A stretch of DNA of 64,000 nt from JAJDYQ01 sp965214035 (GTDB taxonomy: Bacteria; Pseudomonadota; Gammaproteobacteria; JAJDYQ01), in contig OZ243932.1 of the NCBI GenBank assembly GCA_965214035.1, positions 2,418,001-2,482,000 on the forward strand, written 5' to 3'. The notes beneath the pieces were generated by a model. It was given only the letters and a program-made list of their open reading frames with translations. It searched no databases and was not told the origin of the DNA. Positions 60,134 through 64,000 of this stretch are shown here, piece after piece. The translations under genes and the position numbers were made by a program. How positions within the stretch are numbered: position 1 is the first letter of the stretch; each line of letters begins with the position of its first letter.

Positions 60134-61447
60134 TTACTCCGCCATGAGTTCCTCGATATCCCTGACTTTCTTTGGCATTTTATGCGTCAGGACCTTATTG
60201 CCCTTGTTGGTGACCAGCACATCATCTTCAATCCGAATCCCGATATTCCACCAGCGCTCATCGACATCCGGTGTATCCTCGGCAATATACATCCCCGGCT
60301 CAACGGTCAGCACCATCCCCGGTTCCAGCTCCCGCCACTCTTCGCCCACCTTGTAATCACCGACATCATGCACATCCATGCCCAGCCAGTGGCCTGTGCG
60401 GTGCATATAAAGCTGACGATATTTTTCAGTCTCGATCAGATAATCCGCCGAACCCTTGAGAATACCCAGATGAGACATGCCATCGGTCAGCGTCCTGACC
60501 GCCATATGATGCGGATCCTGCCATTGTGCACCGGGCTTCGTGGCCCGGATAGCAGCAAGCTGAGCCTCCAGGACAACCTCATAAACTGCCTTTTGTTCGC
60601 CGGAAAATCTGCCATTGACCGGAAAGGTGCGCGTAATATCGGCCGCATAGCAGTCATACTCGGCACCGGCATCGATGAGCAGCAGGTCGCCGTCTTTCAG
60701 CTCATCACGGTTGTTCGTGTAATGCAGAATACAACCATTAGCCCCGCCCCCGACAATGGATGGATAGGCAAAACCACAGCCGGCCCGGTTAAATTCGTAT
60801 AACAACTCGGCCTCAACCTCATATTCCATCATGCCGGGCCTGCACATGCGCATGGCTCGCTTGTGCGCCCTGACAGAAATATCCATGGCCGTCTGCAACT
60901 GCCTGACTTCATACCGGCTCTTGAATAAACGCATATCGTGCAGCAAATGCTCAAGAGACACGAACTCATCCGGTGTGCGAGCCCCGGAGCGGACATTCTG
61001 GCGAATAGCTTTTAGCCAGCCCAGTAAACGACTGTCAAACTCCGGGTCGCAGCCTATGGCGTAATAAACCTTCTCGCATTTCTCCAGCAGGCCGGGAAGA
61101 ATGTCATCAATATCCGATACGGGAAATGAATCATCTGCCCCGTAGTCAGCCATTGCGCCCTCCTGGCCGGCTCGTCTGCCATTCCATATTTCCTGTTCAG
61201 GATCTTTTTCCCGGCAGAACAGAATAAACTCCCCATGGTCTCGCCCCGGCATCAGCACGATCACCGATTCAGGCTCCCGGAAGCCACTCAGATAATAAAA
61301 ATCACTATCGACCCGATAGGGATAATCGACATCCCGATTGCGCACCCGCTCCGGTGATGCCGGCAGTATGGCGATGCTGCCCTCGCCCATCATGCGCATA
61401 AACTGCCTGCGCCGGGCGGCATACTCTTTTTGTGCTGCCTTATTCAT
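60134..61447 (-). CDS. pepP: Xaa-Pro aminopeptidase P
   Basis: Dinuclear-metal peptidase removing an N-terminal residue preceding proline. The 437-residue protein has the N-terminal domain (RNRDVDYPYRVDSDFYYLSG), the pita-bread metal site with LLIDAGAEYDCYAADITRTF (two Asp), the His in MHRTGHWLGMDVHDVGDY, Glu in LTVEPGMYIAED and Glu in GIRIEDDVLVT. Length matches PepP. It stands in the conserved ygfB-pepP-ubiH-ubiI set. Confidence 0.96.
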   Translation of the reverse strand: MNKAAQKEYAARRRQFMRMMGEGSIAILPASPERVRNRDVDYPYRVDSDFYYLSGFREPESVIVLMPGRDHGEFILFCREKDPEQEIWNGRRAGQEGAMADYGADDSFPVSDIDDILPGLLEKCEKVYYAIGCDPEFDSRLLGWLKAIRQNVRSGARTPDEFVSLEHLLHDMRLFKSRYEVRQLQTAMDISVRAHKRAMRMCRPGMMEYEVEAELLYEFNRAGCGFAYPSIVGGGANGCILHYTNNRDELKDGDLLLIDAGAEYDCYAADITRTFPVNGRFSGEQKAVYEVVLEAQLAAIRATKPGAQWQDPHHMAVRTLTDGMSHLGILKGSADYLIETEKYRQLYMHRTGHWLGMDVHDVGDYKVGEEWRELEPGMVLTVEPGMYIAEDTPDVDERWWNIGIRIEDDVLVTNKGNKVLTHKMPKKVRDIEELMAE

Positions 61448-61552
61448 GACCTGCCAGAATCAATGCCCCAAACCATGATGCAATCGATGATTGATTGTGA
61501 AAGAAAAACTGCATTGCCGTGCCCCGCCAGCTCAGATGTATAACCCAAAGTA

Positions 61553-62116
61553 TCACGAATGCGGAACCTGTCCATGATCCGGGTTGCGCAATGACAACCC
61601 GATTGTCATGACTGCCACTCGTACATATTCCACGATTTCAGTATAGGCCATTTCATTGCTCTCATTCTCCTCGACATCGTCATCCATCCGGGCGATCTCG
61701 ATCAAATCCCGCGTCGCCTCCCCGACTTGCCCTTCGAGCAGATTATCGGCCTGCAATCCGCCCAGACCCAGCCCCGCAACAAAGCCGCTACACCAGTCTG
61801 CCAGCGCACGGGTACGCTCGGTCAATACCTCGTCGTCATCCGGCAGCAGCATCTCAAATTCGTCCATAGCCTCAAGAAAGCTCGCGCTGGTTTGCGTATA
61901 AACCTGAGCCAGAAACTGTTCAGACTCGCTGGCCTGAAGATTGCCCGGCTCCTGCTGTCCCAAAACCTCACGTACCCAGGAATCGGCATCCGGCGTACCC
62001 TCCAGACAAAACCGGGCACAAAGCATACCGTGGTTCTCCGCTGCCATCATATCGGCATTCAGATTCACCAGCCGATGCTCCAGATCGGAGTACAGCCTGC
62101 TGAGCTGCTTCTCCAT
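61553..62116 (-). CDS. ygfB: YgfB/YecA (UPF0149) family protein
   Basis: A 187-residue acidic helical protein of the UPF0149 family. Typical stretches are LNADMMAAENHGMLCARFCL, the LLPDDDEVLTERTRALADWC segment and GFVAGLGLGG, then the C-terminal acidic ENESNEMAYTEIVEYVRVAV. The zinc-binding SEC-C tail of longer YecA proteins is absent. In Pseudomonas YgfB is reported to modulate ampDh3; a general role is unclear. It is the first gene of the pepP-ubiH-ubiI operon and is divergent from zapA, as in E. coli. Confidence 0.93.
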   Translation of the reverse strand: MEKQLSRLYSDLEHRLVNLNADMMAAENHGMLCARFCLEGTPDADSWVREVLGQQEPGNLQASESEQFLAQVYTQTSASFLEAMDEFEMLLPDDDEVLTERTRALADWCSGFVAGLGLGGLQADNLLEGQVGEATRDLIEIARMDDDVEENESNEMAYTEIVEYVRVAVMTIGLSLRNPDHGQVPHS

Positions 62117-62250
62117 AGTCTCCTGTGTTTAGAAAAAGATGTATATTTCACAAGTGCTGATAAAATAGCAGAAAGTCCCCCATCAATGATACCGGAGTAA
62201 AGCCCGGAGAGGACATGAGGCAATGACTGTGAATTCTTGCGGAGGACAAT

Positions 62251-62484
62251 GTGAATAGCAATGATCAAGTGCAAATGACCGATATCGAATTGAAAAAACT
62301 CGAAACCCGCGTGGATGACCTGTTGCAGGTCTGTGGCAGATTGGCGAGCGAAAACAAATCGCTCCTCCAGCAACAGGAAACCCTGGTGATAGAACGCGCC
62401 AGCCTGATTGAAAAAAACCAACTGGCGCGCACCCGTATCGAGGCCATGATAGCCCGGCTGAAGTCCATGGAGTCCCACTCATGA
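62251..62484 (+). CDS. TIGR02449-family small coiled-coil protein (ZapB-like)
   Basis: A 77-residue, nearly fully coiled-coil protein (IELKKLETRVDDLLQVCGRL, then SENKSLLQQQETLVIERASL). The GGAGG ribosome site precedes the start. It is the gene regularly found directly upstream of zapA in gammaproteobacteria, and overlaps it by 4 bp (ATGA). By location and shape it is likely a division-related partner like ZapB; direct evidence is lacking. Confidence 0.85.
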   Translation: MNSNDQVQMTDIELKKLETRVDDLLQVCGRLASENKSLLQQQETLVIERASLIEKNQLARTRIEAMIARLKSMESHS

Positions 62485-62792
62485 GCGAACAAACCTCCTG
62501 TGCTGTCACCGTCATGGGCAGGCAATACCGGGTATCCTGCGATGAAGACGAAAAAAAAGATCTGATCGAATCAGCCCGCTATCTCGATGAAAAAATGAGA
62601 ATCCTGCAATCAGAAATCGGCATGGTGGGTCTGGATCGGCTGGCTGTTATCGCCGCCCTGAACATCACGCACGAAATGCTGCAATCCCGCGGAGCCACCG
62701 AACACCTGAGCAACGAAGTCAAAGACCGCCTGACCGCACTGGGCAGAAAGATCGAAAACTCGCTGGGCCGTGGTGACGAGCTGGACCTTTAG
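62481..62792 (+). CDS. zapA: Cell division protein ZapA
   Basis: A 103-residue FtsZ-ring stabiliser. It starts at the ATG overlapping the preceding stop. Motifs are VTVMGRQYRVSCDEDEKKDL, ARYLDEKMRILQ, DRLAVIAALNITHEML and a C-terminal coiled coil. ZapA tetramers crosslink FtsZ filaments. The 6S RNA gene that often follows zapA is not present before the next gene, which starts only 10 bp later. Confidence 0.95.
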   Translation: MSEQTSCAVTVMGRQYRVSCDEDEKKDLIESARYLDEKMRILQSEIGMVGLDRLAVIAALNITHEMLQSRGATEHLSNEVKDRLTALGRKIENSLGRGDELDL

Positions 62793-62802
62793 CAGAAGGG
62801 CG

Positions 62803-64000
62803 ATGGATACAGAACGATTCTCCCGCCTTGTCAAACAATTGTGTAGCCTGCCTGCCGAGACACCGTGGGTAGAGTGCAAGGAGAACAATACTGATCCGCA
62901 GATGATCGGTGAGCTGATATCTGCCCTGTCAAATGCGGCTGCGCTTCAAGGCGAGGAGACAGGTTACATCGTCTGGGGGTGAAGGATCGCACTCATGATC
63001 TGGTAGGCACCGCTTTCACCCCCTCGACTGCCAAAAAGGGTAATGAGGATCTGGAGGGCTGGTTGGTCCGGATGCTTACGCCGCGGCTTAACATCCGGTT
63101 TCACTGTCATCAGATTAATGGGCAAGACATTGTCATCCTTGAAATTCCCGCAGCCAGAGATCAGCCGACTGCATTTAGTGGCAAGGAGTTGGTCCGGATC
63201 GGTTCGACTAATCGTGCCTTGCGGGATGTGCCGGACAGGGAGCGGGCTCTATGGCGCAGCTTTGATGCCAAGCCTTTCGAGCGACAGATCATACTTGCCG
63301 ATAAGGGCGATGAAGATGTTCTGAGGCTGCTTGATTACCCATCGTACTTTGAGCTACTCAACCAGCCTTTACCCGATGATCGTGCGAGGATTCTCGCCGA
63401 GTTAGCAGAGGAGAAATTGATCCAGAAAAATGACGCCGCTCACTGGGATATCACTAACCTCGGTGCAATCCTGCTCGCGCGTGATTTGACCAGATTTCCA
63501 TCGATTGGCCGTAAGGCGGTTCGCCTGATTATTTACAAAGGTCGTGACCGCACGGCGACCGAAAGAGAACATGGGTTCCAGAAAGGCTATGCCGTGGGTT
63601 TCGAGAGTCTGATGGAGGTTCTGGAGGCTTTGCTGCCACGCAACGAGAGTATCGAATCGGCTCTGCGTGAGGAAGTACCTGTGTACCCATCCATCGCGCT
63701 CCGCGAGTTGGTCGCAAACGCACTGATACATCAGGATTTCACGATCTCGGGAAGTGGTCCGATGATCGAGGTGTTTAAGGACCGCATCGAGATCATGAAT
63801 CCAGGCGTTCCGTTTGGTGACATCGCCCGCTTGTTGGATCAACCTCCAAGATCGCGTAACGAGGCGCTGGCCGCTTTCATGCGCCGGATCGGTATCTGCG
63901 AAGAACGCGGAAGTGGCGTCGATAAGATCGTGTCTGAAACAGAGTTGTACCAGCTTCCGTCACCGCGATGGGAGGTTAGTGGAGATGCCTTTCGGGCCGT
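62803..64000 (+). pseudogene. AlbA_2/Schlafen-like ATP-binding protein (RecG C-terminal-like), frameshifted, runs off window
   Basis: ATG 62803 starts RLVKQLCSLPAETPWVECKE and EETGYIVWG, an AlbA_2 (Schlafen-like) domain. A TGA follows at 62980-62982. One missing G in the G5 run at 62975-62979 explains it: with it the text continues GVKDRTHDLVGTAFTPSTAK. That second frame is open to the window end, with FSGKELVRIGSTNRALRD, YPSIALRELVANALIHQDFT, the HATPase_c_4 motif IEVFKDRIEIMNPGVPFGD and GICEERGSGVDKIV. Such proteins are often called putative transcriptional regulators or RecG-like and sit in accessory or defence regions. A slippage or sequence error at the G run is possible. Confidence 0.82.

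Noticed and set aside
62793..62802. 6S RNA gene after zapA
   Set aside because: Only 10 bp separate zapA from the next gene, and no 6S-like structure is seen there.

Overview
The window reads as a piece of a gammaproteobacterial chromosome of moderate GC. The evidence is synteny: zapA / ygfB-pepP-ubiH-ubiI-gcvT-gcvH-gcvP runs as in enterobacteria, lgt-thyA-folA and rsmA-apaG-apaH are intact neighbour sets, and there is a Kdo/heptose LPS core block (lpxL-like, hldE, waaA). I cannot name the genus. Many insertion-sequence relics, broken accessory genes and a malonate-uptake operon would fit a host-associated or recently genome-rearranged lineage, but that is inference.

Layout. 1-4.7 kb: dacA (partial), yaaA, prc, mdh. 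4.7-6.2 kb: a decayed accessory patch with a helicase/restriction (Res) fragment, a small unknown gene and a broken SDH-type Clp-fold protease. 6.3-10.3 kb: sufBCD-sufT. 10.4-11.3 kb: a GC-rich secreted-protein gene with a strong terminator. 11.3-18.8 kb: an accessory island. It holds a ColE2-type plasmid rep gene split by an IS1595-family element, which itself carries a DUF4145 gene remnant and an integron attC-like site. It also holds an integrase-type transposase fused to a DUF1640-like coiled coil, a TnpB gene inside perfect 24-bp inverted repeats with an 8-bp target duplication, a nonsense-broken DNA methyltransferase and a Slam-like remnant. 18.9-30.5 kb: housekeeping (lgt, thyA, folA, apaH, apaG, rsmA, hemC, a frameshifted aroE, yajL, a divergent polysaccharide deacetylase, ctpA, cysQ, prmC, moeB). 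30.5-38.9 kb: a receiver-Ser/Thr kinase fusion and the LPS core block, with an FAD oxidoreductase and an aldo/keto reductase embedded in it, then a transferred polysaccharide-synthesis gene with an internal tandem duplication. 39-43.4 kb: glcB, a YeeE/YedE transporter, a ComEA-like protein. 43.7-50.3 kb: a malonate module (TRAP transporter dctPQM, malonyl-CoA decarboxylase, malonyl-CoA synthetase) divergent from a GntR regulator with a clear operator. 50.3-51.1 kb: a dead IS256-family element. 51.1-62.8 kb: a PfkB kinase, dgkA, a two-subunit glycine cleavage operon with tpx inserted in it, ubiI, ubiH, pepP, ygfB, and divergent TIGR02449-zapA. 62.8-64 kb: a frameshifted AlbA_2/RecG-like gene running off the end.

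The most unusual object is the unit at 16039-17273: an RNA-guided-nuclease-type tnpB packaged between DDE-transposon-style inverted repeats. The first 12 bases of those repeats match the ends of the IS1595-family element 3 kb away, and a perfect 8-bp duplication flanks the unit. This suggests that an IS1595 transposase mobilises TnpB in trans, unlike the usual IS200/IS605 or IS607 setting. A second strong observation is that deleting the IS1595 element and one copy of its imperfect 8-bp flank restores the plasmid rep reading frame exactly.
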